Source of the DNA: Amaurobius ferox
Lineage: Eukaryota > Arthropoda > Arachnida > Araneae > Amaurobiidae
NCBI GenBank assembly: GCA_951213105.1
Contig: OX578148.1
Coordinates: 142,544,043 to 142,608,042, forward strand
Length of the DNA stretch: 64,000 nt
Direction: 5' to 3'
Shown here piece after piece: positions 22,880 to 32,927 of the stretch (positions within the stretch are counted from its first letter, which is position 1; each line of letters begins with the position of its first letter). Below the pieces are notes generated by a model. The model saw nothing but the letters and a program-made list of their open reading frames with translations. It made no database searches and was not told the origin of the DNA. Position numbers and translations under genes: made by a program.

Positions 22880-23131
22880 ACAAAAGTAGAAAACTTACAT
22901 TTGCCAAAAATATAGGAAAAAAAGAAAAAACAATATACGTCATAAACTCCACTCTCTTCTGTGACGTCACCTTATGGAACTGTGCTGCCTCACACCGACT
23001 TGTGAGAATCCCTATGTTAAAGCACCGCCTCTGTTGATGCACTCATTTTCTGGCTTCGGAGGGTTCCCCATGTTAAAGTATAGCACTTTACTTCCTCTGA
23101 AGTGCCGCTGAACTCTCCCTATTCCCCTACT

Positions 23132-23137
23132 CTTGTC
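23132..23137. other. Right target-site duplication of the palindromic element
   Basis: CTTGTC, identical to 9174-9179. The following 23138-23520 is AT-rich with no gene that I can support. It includes scattered CGCCAAA motifs near 23350-23460 and a short block (GTCGGGTGGTCTGG...TTTTCGAC) also seen near 52010. Confidence 0.88.
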
Positions 23138-23525
23138 TTTTTTTGTTTAAAGAAACGTTTATATCTTCATGAATATACGTTTTTGTTTTAAGAAAATGCT
23201 TATACACATTGAACAAAGCTGGTTAACTATTTTGTGAAAGTTACAAATCATTTCCAGCTTTTTATGATACAAAGTGATCAAATATCCCTTTTTCAATATC
23301 TTGGTCATCCCCTAAATGCACAAGTCACCGAAACTTTACTGAGAAGTATGCGTTCGCCAAAATTCCGGCCACCCAAACTGGTGCTGTAAACCTTTAGGGC
23401 AGTCGGGTGGTCTGGATTTTCGACATCGCCAAAGGTACAGAACACTTCGCCAAGTATTTTAGAAATTCGAAAAACATCCTAACATCTAAAGTGTCCTTTT
23501 AAATGATAGAATGTTTAAACTTTTA

Positions 23526-23631
23526 TTATATATATATATATATATAATAAAAGTTTAAAGCTCCAATGAAAGAATAGAGATAATTTTCAACTCAAAAAAA
23601 CCCAACATTACGAAATGCCTTACAAATAAAA

Positions 23632-23668
<37 letters not shown>
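23526..23668 (+). repeat. (TA)n tracts around a Penelope-like 5' repeat segment
   Basis: (TA)n at 23526-23549 and 23633-23667. Between them, 23549-23636 resembles 52585-52680 and the complement of 56420-56515 (AAAAGTTTnAA...CAATGAAAGAA...ACAAATAAAAGTAT). Because the same segment lies upstream of both Naiad-type elements in element orientation, it is probably part of their pseudo-LTR. A 48-49 bp direct repeat (TTTGTGATCG..TTAGC) follows near 23686 and 23735. The rest up to 24346 has nothing I recognise. Confidence 0.6.
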
Positions 23669-23669
<1 letters not shown>

Positions 23670-24346
23670 TATTCTTAGCCATTGTTTTTGTGATCGATCT
23701 TAGCTTTTTATACATTGAATAACTTATTGATTTTGTGATCGTACTTAGCCCTTCATACGTTGAATCTCTTAATTGTTGAACCATTAAATAAATGTATATT
23801 TATTGGAAGAATTTGAATCCTGTATTTACAGCATTGGTTGTATTATTCTTAGATTATATTAGTTCCGAGGTAAAATATTGTGTTTCGTGTTGAATTGATG
23901 GATGTTAATTTGAATCAATTTATTCTGGAATAGTCAATGTGTATATATGTATATTTTTCCACTATTTATCCCAGTTTTGCTTATTCCTAAGCATTTATTT
24001 AATTCAGGTTTCAATGTGTTTACACATTAGTTTATATATTTTCAAAGTGTTTTAGATGATCCATTAGTTTGAAAAATAATGGTACCTTTCATATGTTGTA
24101 ATTGTGTCTCCACTTTTGTATTTGAATTAAGGTGCATTCTTGGCTAAAGAGTCTCTTATTTTGAATGCAAGTGCTTTTATTTTGGGGAAATAAAGTTTAC
24201 TATCTTTCCCCAATTACATGATGTCTTATTATCAAAATTTAGCGACTGGCAACTGGATGCTCTCTGACATCCAAGCTCGGTATTCGAGAACTTGTTGGGG
24301 TTTTCCTAGATCGATATCCAGCTACTAACAATATCCTTTTTCTTCT

Positions 24347-25116
24347 ATGACTATTCCATCTTCATTCGGTACATCCAGCCAGTATTCTTTGTTCACTTCA
24401 TATAACTTTCAATCGTACAGCCCTGCATCACTAAATAACACACTTAAATTTAAATCTTGTAATTCTAATAGATGTAAAACTTGTCCGTTTGCTAATCGTA
24501 ATCAGATCAATTGTAGCAATAATCTTGTCTTCTGTAAAACATATAATTGCATCTACCAAATTGTATATAAAAAATGTAATATGTCATATATAGGTCAAAC
24601 CAGCAACCCTCTGCACCTCCGAATTAACGTACACAGGAATCACATAAAAAATGTTTCAAATAATGCAACTACCCTTAATGAATTAAAATTCGAATATGAA
24701 CATTTTTCTAAATATGGGTTCGACAACATTGAAATTAGTATTCTGTGTATTAAAAAAAATATTATGACAGATTGTTTCTTGAAAATGAATTCATTTGTGC
24801 ACACAAAACTATTTTTCCATATGGGCTCAATCAATTATTTAATCATCATAACATGGTTAAAATGTCCTTTAATTATCCTAATGAAGACCATAATATTTAT
24901 AATTCCTTTAATAATCATAAAAGTAAATCAAAAAGAACTAAAAGAGCAAGTAAATATAACAAAAAATTGCTCTCATTATCTGAACTAAAAAATGCCATCC
25001 TTCAGCAACATGCAAATTTAAAAATTACTTTTGATTGGAAACAATGTAAAAACTGGATTTTCGTAATTAATAAACAGCAATTATTATTAAAGAAAAAACA
25101 GGAAAATTATTATTAA
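24347..25116 (+). pseudogene. GIY-YIG endonuclease part of Naiad-type element 1
   Basis: From ATG 24347, residues 39-77 carry a cysteine cluster (C39, C43, C46, C56, C63, C68, C77) that may bind zinc. It is followed by NCIYQIVYKKCNMSYIGQTS, the GIY-YIG signature, and R92 of LRINVHRNHI as the candidate catalytic arginine. Near 24770 the frame shifts by one and continues as ENEFICAHKTIFPYGLNQ and a basic KRTKRASKY stretch up to 25116, typical of the region after the nuclease in these elements. The expected role is target nicking for primed reverse transcription. The frameshift makes this copy inactive. Confidence 0.8.
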
Positions 25117-25146
25117 AGATATTACATGAAGTATCCTTTGTCAGAT

Positions 25147-25189
25147 AAAAGGTTATATACCATATTTAATATATGGTATATAACCTTTT
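25147..25189. repeat. Hairpin at an internal rearrangement of Naiad-type element 1
   Basis: AAAAGGTTATATACCATAT and its complement flank a short AT spacer. Just before it, 25096-25146 nearly repeats 25982-26030 (GATATTACATGAAGTATCC), a segment that belongs inside the RT. It sits at the break between the GIY-YIG and RT frames. Confidence 0.75.
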
Positions 25190-26826
25190 TCTAACTATTG
25201 CATTTGATAACATTCATTTTAAACATTTATTCTATGATTTGCTCATTACCAGAAATAAAATTCTTGATGTTTATTTATATGTCACAGACTTAAACTTTGA
25301 CGAATCAAAACAATATACTAAAATAAACGAATATTGTACCTTGAATTTCACTAATTCTGTCTTAAATAATCTGAAGATAAATAATTTTTTAAAATCGGTT
25401 TCCAATTACTTTCCAGTCAAACATGTAAATCCTAAAATTGCTTATAAATATGATAAACCGCTAGGACGTTATATTTTCAATTATAATCAAATTGCCAAAT
25501 CAATAGATATTAATCAAAATTATGAATTGGATAAAGAGTCATATTGCCACTGTCATTTAGAAAAATACAAAGACTTCGTAGATAAACGCCATGGGCATGT
25601 TATAACGGGAAATCTAAATATTATTAATTATGATGCACTGAGATCACTGATGTTACTTGGTACTAAGTACCGTATACCTACTAAATGTAAACATAAATTA
25701 ATATGTAAAGGTTTATTTCTTGACTTGTTATCTTGACTCAATTATTTGTAAAAATTACTATAAAAGTACCCTTCAGTCACACTTACTTAATAATCAAATC
25801 TATAATTTACATTAAACTAACCTTAAAATCTTATCCAATAGAATTTTAGCCAAATATAAGCAAATCCATCTAAAAATAGTTGTAATAACATTCCATATAT
25901 TGTTTTAGTACCCAAGTTTCATAAATCCCCTGTTGCTTTTCGAACCATTACTAGTGGGCATAATTCTTACATTACTAATGCTGGAAAATTATTATTAAAT
26001 ATATTACATGAAGTATCCTTGTCAGATGAAATCTCAAATAATTGTCATATTGTAAAAACAGTTTTGAATTAGTTAAGAAATTAAAAATTCTTACTAATAT
26101 TCATAGTATTTATACCTTTGATTTCAAAGATTTGTTTAATAATATTAATATAGATGATCTGTACAGAATTATTTTAGGAATTTTTGAAAAATATAATATC
26201 AACCTAAAATATTCAAATTTTCTCTTTAAAAAATTACTTAATTTCACTCTTTATGAGAATTATATTCAACATAGTGATACTTTTTTTAAACAACAGGTTG
26301 GTATCCCACAAGGGGGGTGTCATCATTGTTGCCTCATCATTGTTAGCTAATCTGTATTTATTCTTATATGAAAAAAAACATTAATCCAAGCTTGCATAAT
26401 ATGCACATGTTTAGATATTTAGATGACATATTATGTGTATCCCCAAATAATATCCTTATAGTATTAAACTTTTATCCAAAAAATTTACAATTAAATGCAA
26501 GTAATAATGACTCAAATGTTGCAAACTTTTTAGATTTAAATTTAAATTTACAAAATTGTAATATGGTTATAAACTTTTATGATAAAAGACAGGATTTTAA
26601 ATTCAATGCATCAAAAATTCAACATTTTAACTTTTGTTTGCATATATCTGTATTTAGAAATATTGTAATAAACCAGGCTCTTAGAATCAATAAAATTTGT
26701 GATGAATATTATAAATTAGCGCATTTTATGGAATTATTGAGTACAGCGACTAATAATGCATATCCTCCCAAGTTTGTTATTAAATTATCAACTGAGTATA
26801 TCAACTTTCACTCGATAACATCCTAA
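25173..26826 (+). pseudogene. Reverse transcriptase part of Naiad-type element 1
   Basis: Successive frames carry the Penelope-like RT in order. 25173-25736 has the N-terminal region ending in HGHVITGNLNIINYDALRSL. About 25905-26000 has VPKFHKSPVAFRTITSGHN. 26042-26330 has motif A as FDFKDLFNNI and GIPQGG, where a short duplication shifts the frame. 26368-26826 has the catalytic FRYLDDIL, then FLDLNLNLQN and a thumb region ending in NQALRINKI. Stops between the blocks and at least three frame changes make it a pseudogene. Stop codons are a mix of TAA and TGA, so recoding of UGA alone cannot restore the frame. Confidence 0.82.
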
Positions 26827-27745
26827 CTTTCCCAATTATAGTGGCTAACATACATAATTAAAAAAAAAAAAGTTATATATAATTATTTATTAATTATATA
26901 AATAAATAAAAATGAAAAATAATAAACTAAGTCAAAAAAATTAGAAAAATAAAAAAATCAGAAAATAAGATGCATTAACATTAATGTTTTGAATTTTATT
27001 TTCGCTAAAAAATTGTAACTTTTACCAGTATTGAAACTACGGTTTGAGCGCCCTTATAATGGTGTATAGTGGCATTCTCGTTTATCCAGTTTTCCTATGA
27101 ATTACTTGTTTAGTAAAAATTTTCATCTTTGATTCATGTTCATATTCAGGATTGCATATTTGGGATATTCATATTCTGAATTGCTTGTCCAGTCTCCAGC
27201 TTAGACTCACTGGACGGGTCTGGGAGTATTACTGTGAACGTTCGTATTGCCTCCCTGGTAAAATTTCGACTTGTTCATTCCGGTGCTTCAAGATTAAGCT
27301 GTTGAGGTTGATCGTGTATACACGTGGTGGAAGAAGAAGGGTTCATGCCGCATGGTAATACAAATTTTCTTAATGTATCCTATTTTCATTTTTTCATTTG
27401 TTGATGCCTGTAGTCTGGGTTGAAAACCCAGGCCGTCCGGCTCGTCAACAAGGACTTGAGCATCCATTTGGACGGCCGGCTGTAGTCTGGGTTGAAGTAT
27501 TTATAGTAATGTACTATTGCTCTATCTGAAGAAACAGGCATGTGTTTGGGCTAGTTAGAGTTAAATACTCAGATCTGAGGACGAATTTAACTCTGACTAA
27601 TCATCGAATTTGGGCTGGTGCTGTTTGTTCTCTTCTCTTATCGGCATTATGGCCGTGAATTTGCTTCTATGGTGATGTTAATATTACTTGAATTTTTTTT
27701 TTATTATTATTACTATCATTACATAATTTTAATTATTACATATTT

Positions 27746-27748
<3 letters not shown>
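26827..27748. other. No gene supported; short hairpins and repeats
   Basis: AT-rich at first, with mixed composition from 27040. A small hairpin CTGGGTTGAAAACCCAG lies near 27415-27431, and CTGTAGTCTGGGTTGAA occurs twice (about 27409 and 27480) around a GGCCGTCCGG/GACGGCCGGC inverted pair. The open frame at 27152-27358 has no recognisable domain. Confidence 0.6.

Positions 27749-27803
<55 letters not shown>
27749..27803. repeat. (TA)n microsatellite
   Basis: About 55 bp of alternating TA, next to the left arm of the 27808-28400 inverted repeat. Confidence 0.9.
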
Positions 27804-27806
<3 letters not shown>

Positions 27807-27807
27807 A

Positions 27808-28400
27808 ATTAACGAAAGTAATTTAAAGTAGAATATTTGAAGAGAAATAGTTTACTATTCTATAACAAACAAAATAATTCAATTTGTAAATCCATTGTAA
27901 AATATAAGAAGGGATTTTCTTTTTTCAATTTTTAAGTTTGGCATCTTGGACATTACTCTTTATGGTTAGCAACACCCTTTTTGCACATCATGTTGAGCTG
28001 TTATTGGGTGGTTGATAATTGTTCACACATGTATTTTTAGTTTTTCAATTTTCTCAATCTATTTCTAATTACAGCACATTAGTCTAATGGCCTTTTGCTC
28101 ACAGTAAGAAGGCTTTTAAATGAAATGTGCTATTTGAAGCTGATGTATTGTAGTCACACCCTGATAATTTTATAATTGCATCACTTTCAAGCCTTTGTTC
28201 TTTACTCTATCTTTTTAAATATTTGTTTTAAATTATAACGATTATTTCCTGGTTTTTCATATGGATTACTAGCATTATCTTGAGTTTTTTTTTTTTTTTT
28301 TTTTTGTTAGAAATTGAAATCTTTTGTTTGTGATTGATTCTTTACTATTTCTCTTCAAATATTCTACTTTAAATCATTTTCATTACTTATTAATTTCATC
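27808..28400. repeat. Inverted-repeat unit (MITE-like), ~590 bp
   Basis: About 27818-27862 and about 28336-28380 are reverse complements over AAGTAGAATATTTGAAGAGA plus neighbouring bases. The interior is AT-rich, non-coding, and includes a T run near 28287-28305. It could be a non-autonomous DNA transposon. No clean target duplication was identified. Confidence 0.55.
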
Positions 28401-28830
28401 TTATTTGTATGATGCACTAGCGTAATAAGTAGATGTCATTTGAATTGTAATGGGAGAACTGTTTCATTAACGTAGCCTTATTTCCTACCTTACCTTCAAT
28501 ATTTTTGCAATTTACACTGCCCACTTATCTCCAACAGGTAAAGAATTAAAGCGCGTTTCAATCTTTTGAGGACACCCTGTATATACTACCCAACATAAAA
28601 CATGCAACAGCATGAAGCTTTGGCCGTATAATTATGCAAATTGCGGGACAAACGCAGCTGGCAGGCCAATGTATGCAAATGATCTGAAATGCAAGTAAGT
28701 CACTTGATTAGAGCGAGGTATAAAAGGGATGGAAATGGCAGATGAGCCGACAGTTGTTACTGTCTGTCGCTTACGGAAACGCCATTTCCCGATTTGTTTT
28801 TCGTTTCAGAAGGCACGTGGTATTGAAGAG

Positions 28831-29904
28831 ATGCCTGACCGACGCCGTCGAAGTCCGTTTCAGCATTTGGAAGATTGTGCGAAAGGATTCATCTTAGGCC
28901 TGTGTGCGGCGGGGTGGTCGTACCGGCGTATCAACGCTGATACGACCACCCACACGCGTAGATGCATTTACGGTTGTTGAGGCCCAGACCGTCCGACCTA
29001 CCAGAAAGGTGTAAGGTAACTGTTTGGACGACCGGAGATGTGTGTAAACGATTTGGATGGATGGCATGTGAATCGTCGCAGTGGTACAGGTCCACCCAGA
29101 CGAACGTCAGCACGTGTTGATCGACGCATTACAAGGCGCGAGGTGGCGACCCTACAAACAACGGCTATCGATATTCTGCAGAATTTTCAAGCTGCCTTGG
29201 AGGTTCCAATATCAGCGAGAACAGTTTCTAGATGAATGGACGAACGTGGCTTGCAGTTAAACCGTCCTTTACGAATACTGCCATTGACAACAAGACACCG
29301 GCTTGAAAGTCTGCAATGGTATCAAGCCCGAACCTCTTGGACGACTGAATGGGACAGGGTAGTGTTCAGTGACAAGTATCGGTTCTGTTTGTCGAATGGC
29401 AGTCGCCATGTGAGAGTTTGGAGGCTATTTGGAAACAGATCCAATCATGCTATGAGTGTTGAACGTTATGCTACTCGACAACGTGACATCATGGTTTGGG
29501 GTGCCATCGGCTTCGATAGTCGATTGCCTTTGGTTCGTATCAGAGGCACATCGATAGCACAATGATATATGAATGAGGTGCTGCGACCAGTTACACTTCA
29601 AGGGTTGAAAAATTCTGTTTTTCAGCAAAATAACGAGCGACCATACACGGCAACCATCAGCAGACAAGCCCTGCAAGCTATCTGTGTGCTTTATTGGCCT
29701 GTCTCCAGATCTCTCACCATGAGCATGCATGGGATGTGATTGGCCCTTTTTTGACTGCCCTGCCCCCGCTTCAGAGGACGACCTGTGGAGGATGGTTGAA
29801 GGCATAGGGTCATCTATCCCTCAGGAAACTATCCACACGCTCATTGCTTCTGTTCCTCGAAGGGTTGCTTCTATCGCCGCAAGAGGTGGTCCTAATGCAT
29901 ACTG
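28831..29904 (+). pseudogene. Tc1-like transposase (DD34E), dead
   Basis: It starts at ATG 28831 with MPDRRRRSPFQHLEDCAKGF and GLCAAGWSYRRI (first helix-turn-helix). It is then broken by a scrambled segment and an antisense SINE scrap (about 28930-29036). From 29080 GPPRRTSARVDRRI and SARTVSR continue the DNA-binding part. TGA replaces a conserved Trp at 29233 and a second TGA falls at 29563. The first catalytic Asp is kept (VVFSDKYRFC). The second is changed (QQNNERP instead of QQDNARP). A frameshift hits the SPDLSP-IEH segment near 29710. The C-terminus AARGGPNAY ends at 29904. Confidence 0.83.
28970..29034 (-). repeat. Antisense scrap of the 36.1-kb SINE family
   Basis: About 65 bp match the complement of the 3' part of the SINE at 36091-36380 (GACCGTCCGACCTACCAGAA and GGTGTAAGGTAACTGTTTGG). 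It interrupts the transposase frame, next to an inverted GTGGTCGTA.../...TACGACCACC duplication at 28915-28950. Confidence 0.8.
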
Positions 29905-30249
29905 ATCACCATGTCTATGCCATTATTGTATTGCATTTTCTTTCTGGAATTAACACCACTTATTTATATATGCCACCTCTGTATGGGTATCATCTATCAT
30001 CACACTCTATTTGCTCTTTCATAGTGTTGCACTTTCTGCGTCGGGTAGTGTATATACAGAGAGATTAGAAAAAGGTGGGCTACACTTTACGAGGTAGTAG
30101 TAGTACACACCAAACCAAGCATTTTTTCATAGTTTACCTGATCGGAAATGAAACGTAATGGCGCCAGTGGGCGCCTAATGGTGGAACAGATGAAGTGAGG
30201 CGAAAACACAAGAATGACTTAGACGTTATGAAATGACATTTAATAAACC

Positions 30250-30480
30250 ATAATTACAGTACTGGCTCAAAAGAGTGACCGCCAACTTCAATGTGCATCT
30301 TACAGTGCCGATGGAGGGATTAGCGAACTCTCAGGAACAGATCAGGTATGTCGCGCACTTCGGGAGCGGCTGCCGAAATACTGCCGACAAGTTCCTTCCA
30401 ACGAGTTAGTATATATGGAGGGAGTGCGGTCCTATCTTCCTAGCTAGTAGCATGGACAAACACTGAGAAGGTGTAGTAAG
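30250..30480 (-). pseudogene. Possible transposase C-terminal tail
   Basis: The minus-strand translation contains a stretch like WKELVGSISAAAPEVRDIPD, then LFLRVR, a stop, and CKMHIEVGGHSFEP. This looks like the tail seen after the catalytic core in some Tc1/mariner-type transposases of arthropods (AAA..VR.. R..C....GGHFE). The rest of the gene is absent. Low certainty. Confidence 0.35.
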
Positions 30481-30489
30481 GACGAGGAG

Positions 30490-32690
30490 GAGAAGGACTT
30501 TCATGATTTGGCGATTTATCGCCTAAACTGTGGCGTGTACCTTCTGTTTTTTTTTTTTTAACTTCTATTAAAGTCGAGGATGAATGGGAAGTTATTACAC
30601 GTGTTATACGTTATAAGATTTTAAAAAATATGTATGAAGAAAAATACGAAATAGGATTAGAATATTTTTATTACCAAAAAATTTTATTACTAAAGAATAA
30701 TTTTGTTAATGAAGTCATTTTTGTAAAACAACTTGAACTACAAAGCAATTACAAATAAAATATGATATGAAATAGATTACAAGTATACAAATTGAAGAAT
30801 ATGTATAATATATTTAAAAGCAATTATAAAGTATATGAAAAAATTGTGTGCATGCTTGCTTAAAATGTAGAATTCTTCACTTTTATCCAGATAAACTTTA
30901 TCTCTGAAAGTTATGTTAGCATTATCCATATCTGCTTTGAGGCGTAATACGACTGAGTCATTTTTACATCTAATTTATTTTAATATATTGTATGTGTACC
31001 GTCAAATATAAAACAATGTAATATTTGCAATAATAAAATATTTAACTTTCCCGAGGAAAACTGAAAAATATAAAACTTTATAATATTTCTTATATAGGGA
31101 AATATATATATATATATATATTCGCTATTTTATCTCATACGAACTAAAAAATATTAAAATATGTGTAACAATTATTGCCTTTTCATCTCTTCCTCCTGAC
31201 AGCATCTTTATTTAAGTCCCATTACCCCCCCCCCCCTCCTTCCTTTTTTTGAGTTTTTCGTGTGATATTATTTCATTTAAATCATGTTGTAACTAGTTGA
31301 TGAAGATGATATATGTTGTCCTATTTCAATATAAATTATTTCAATATAAAATTATTACTTTTGAATCACCTAAGCTAGGTGTTCCAATAGCTTTATTTTC
31401 GTCAAATTTCTGTAATTATAATAATTTGGACTTCAATTTATATTAGTCGCACTTGAAAGACTCTGAAACACGACTTTGGTACATAAAACATGATGTAAGT
31501 AAAAATATTTATATTGGTAGAGCTGTTTCTAGATCAAAAAGCCTATTACTTAAATTATGATGAGGAGAATGTAAGGTTCTTTTAGAGTTAATATTTCTCA
31601 TTTAATAGATTGCTAACGCGTGATCAAGAAGTCGGTGATTCAAATATTTCTTTGGGCAAGGCATATTTCTTTCTCGAAAACTAAACAAGAGTGTAATACC
31701 AAAATACTTCTACTACACTGGGAGTTTGATCATATATCCTTTTATATTTAATTTGTGAACAATCGAGATGTTTATATGAAATTAATTCTAACCAACATCG
31801 GCATGTATAAAATTTATGCAGAGAGAGTGAAGGGGGGGGGGGGCAATCTCAAGGATAAGATTAATAACATCGACTTATTAAGTACAATTTACTCTGAACT
31901 AGAAATGAGATCATGCTCATATTTCAGATCATATATCTTTATATAAAATGCACTGAAAAATTGTGATGTAAAATCTAAGTGACATTTTCAATGAATGTAA
32001 ACTATTATATTTTATTTTGAAAGTAAAATTTTATCATACGACACGTCTTTACGCTCATCATCTAAACACCCTATGTTTCTTCCCTAGCCACCCAATCTTG
32101 CCAAACGTCGCCAAACATCGCCAAGTTCTACCTCGAAGGGAAAACATATGAGGATACCGAAAATAGCTCTATAACTATCACAAAAGTACTCCGAATGTTT
32201 TTTTAAAGTATTAGAATGATATTATAAGTCTTCTGCAATATCACAAACACCAAAAATAGAGCAAAACTTCTAATAATATAGCATTAAAAGCAATAAAATT
32301 AATAGCCAAATGAAATGCACCACGCTAAAATCTAGCAAAATTACTTCTTAACTATATTTGTAAGATATATAATGAAAAAAAAAACTTTCCCATGGAAAGA
32401 GTAAAGTCCTCCTTTTACATGCTTTTCCTTGCAGCCGTAAGCACAACAGTACATAGCCATTATTTTACTATTTATATTTCTCAAACACGCTCTCAGTCAG
32501 AAATCGCCATTGAAATGTACAGGGTCACAGTCGGAAGAAAACGGGTTCTCGGGAAATTCGTCCTGACTACAACTCCCTTTATCTTTGGCCCCGATTGCAA
32601 CCCTTAAGCTCTCTCCATTATATACTACCTCGATGGTTCCTTCTCAGATTCAGGGGGGTGTCATAGACGAGACCCTTGAGATATCCCTAC
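30490..32690. other. No gene supported; AT-rich DNA
   Basis: Strongly AT-rich. It includes a C run (about 31225-31236), a G run of 12 (31832-31843), a short TA tract near 31088-31120, and CGCCAAA motifs near 32100-32130. The frame at 32392-32607 has a hydrophobic start, but nothing supports expression. Confidence 0.6.
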
Positions 32691-32699
32691 GAAAAGAAG

Positions 32700-32870
32700 T
32701 CAAAACACGACAGATCGGGCGACTGTGGGGGCTAAGCTATGGGACCCCCTCGCCTAATCCGTCGCCCTGTAAGGTCTTTACGTTTCATTTTTCACTCGGT
32801 AAACTACGATGCAAAATGCTTGGTTTGGTGTGTACTATCACCTCTTAAAGTTTGGTCCAACTTTTTTTAA
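32700..32870 (-). repeat. Fragment related to the 34.4-36.5 kb transposon
   Basis: About 32711-32780 aligns with 34858-34925 (GATCnGGCGA..., AAGCTATG.G.C.CC, CC.T..CCCTG), and 32838-32868 aligns with the terminal repeat near 36475-36500 (ATCACC.CTTAAA.TTTGG.CCAAC). It looks like an old, internally deleted relative. Confidence 0.45.
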
Positions 32871-32871
32871 T

Positions 32872-32876
<5 letters not shown>

Positions 32877-32927
<51 letters not shown>
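32877..32927. repeat. (TA)n microsatellite at a transposon edge
   Basis: About 50 bp of TA directly adjoining the left terminal repeat of the Tc1-like element at 32928. Tc1 elements target TA. Confidence 0.9.

Larger units (their letters stand above)
9180..23131. mobile_element. Palindromic Polinton-type element with polymerase-bearing 6-kb inverted repeats
   Basis: 13,952 bp, bounded by CTTGTC duplications. The ends are 5'-AGCAGGGGAATAGGGAG and its complement (one mismatch), so it has the AG...CT termini of Polintons. The two arms (9180-15180 and 15840-23131, the latter enlarged by a later 1.3-kb insertion) are near-perfect inverted copies. The only supported gene is the zinc-finger/pPolB polymerase, present once per arm and transcribed outward from the centre. 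Polintons normally also encode a retroviral-type integrase, packaging ATPase, cysteine protease and capsid proteins; I see none of these. I read it as a palindromised, integrase-lacking Polinton derivative, possibly mobilised in trans. Confidence 0.88.
15840..23131 (-). repeat. Right inverted-repeat arm (with later insertion)
   Basis: Mirror of 9180-15180, interrupted by a 1,301-bp transposon at 16158-17458. Outer end ...CCCCTACT (23131), followed by CTTGTC. Confidence 0.9.
23549..26826 (+). mobile_element. Penelope-like retroelement, Naiad-type (GIY-YIG first), copy 1
   Basis: The coding remains run GIY-YIG endonuclease then reverse transcriptase, in that order on the plus strand. Classical Penelope elements have the GIY-YIG domain after the RT; the reversed order is the mark of the Naiad/Chlamys group. 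The copy is dead: reading switches frames at least four times. The 5' boundary is set by the repeat segment shared with copy 2; the 3' boundary is the end of recognisable coding. Confidence 0.8.
28580..30057 (+). mobile_element. Tc1-like transposon, decayed
   Basis: Imperfect terminal inverted repeats: TATATACTACCCAACATAAA at the left, and at the right the complement of a TATATACACTACCCGACGCA-like end, about 33 bp long. Length is close to 1.5 kb. Immediately left, 28569-28579 (GGACACCCTGT) looks like the outer end of another transposon, so this copy may have inserted at a transposon edge. The 28400-28568 stretch has no gene. Confidence 0.75.

Noticed and set aside
24347..26826. Selenocysteine recoding restoring Naiad-type copy 1
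   Set aside because: Interruptions include TAA codons and true frameshifts, not only in-frame TGA.
32392..32607. Secreted peptide with a hydrophobic start
   Set aside because: No ATG context, splice or homology support, in AT-rich repeat DNA.
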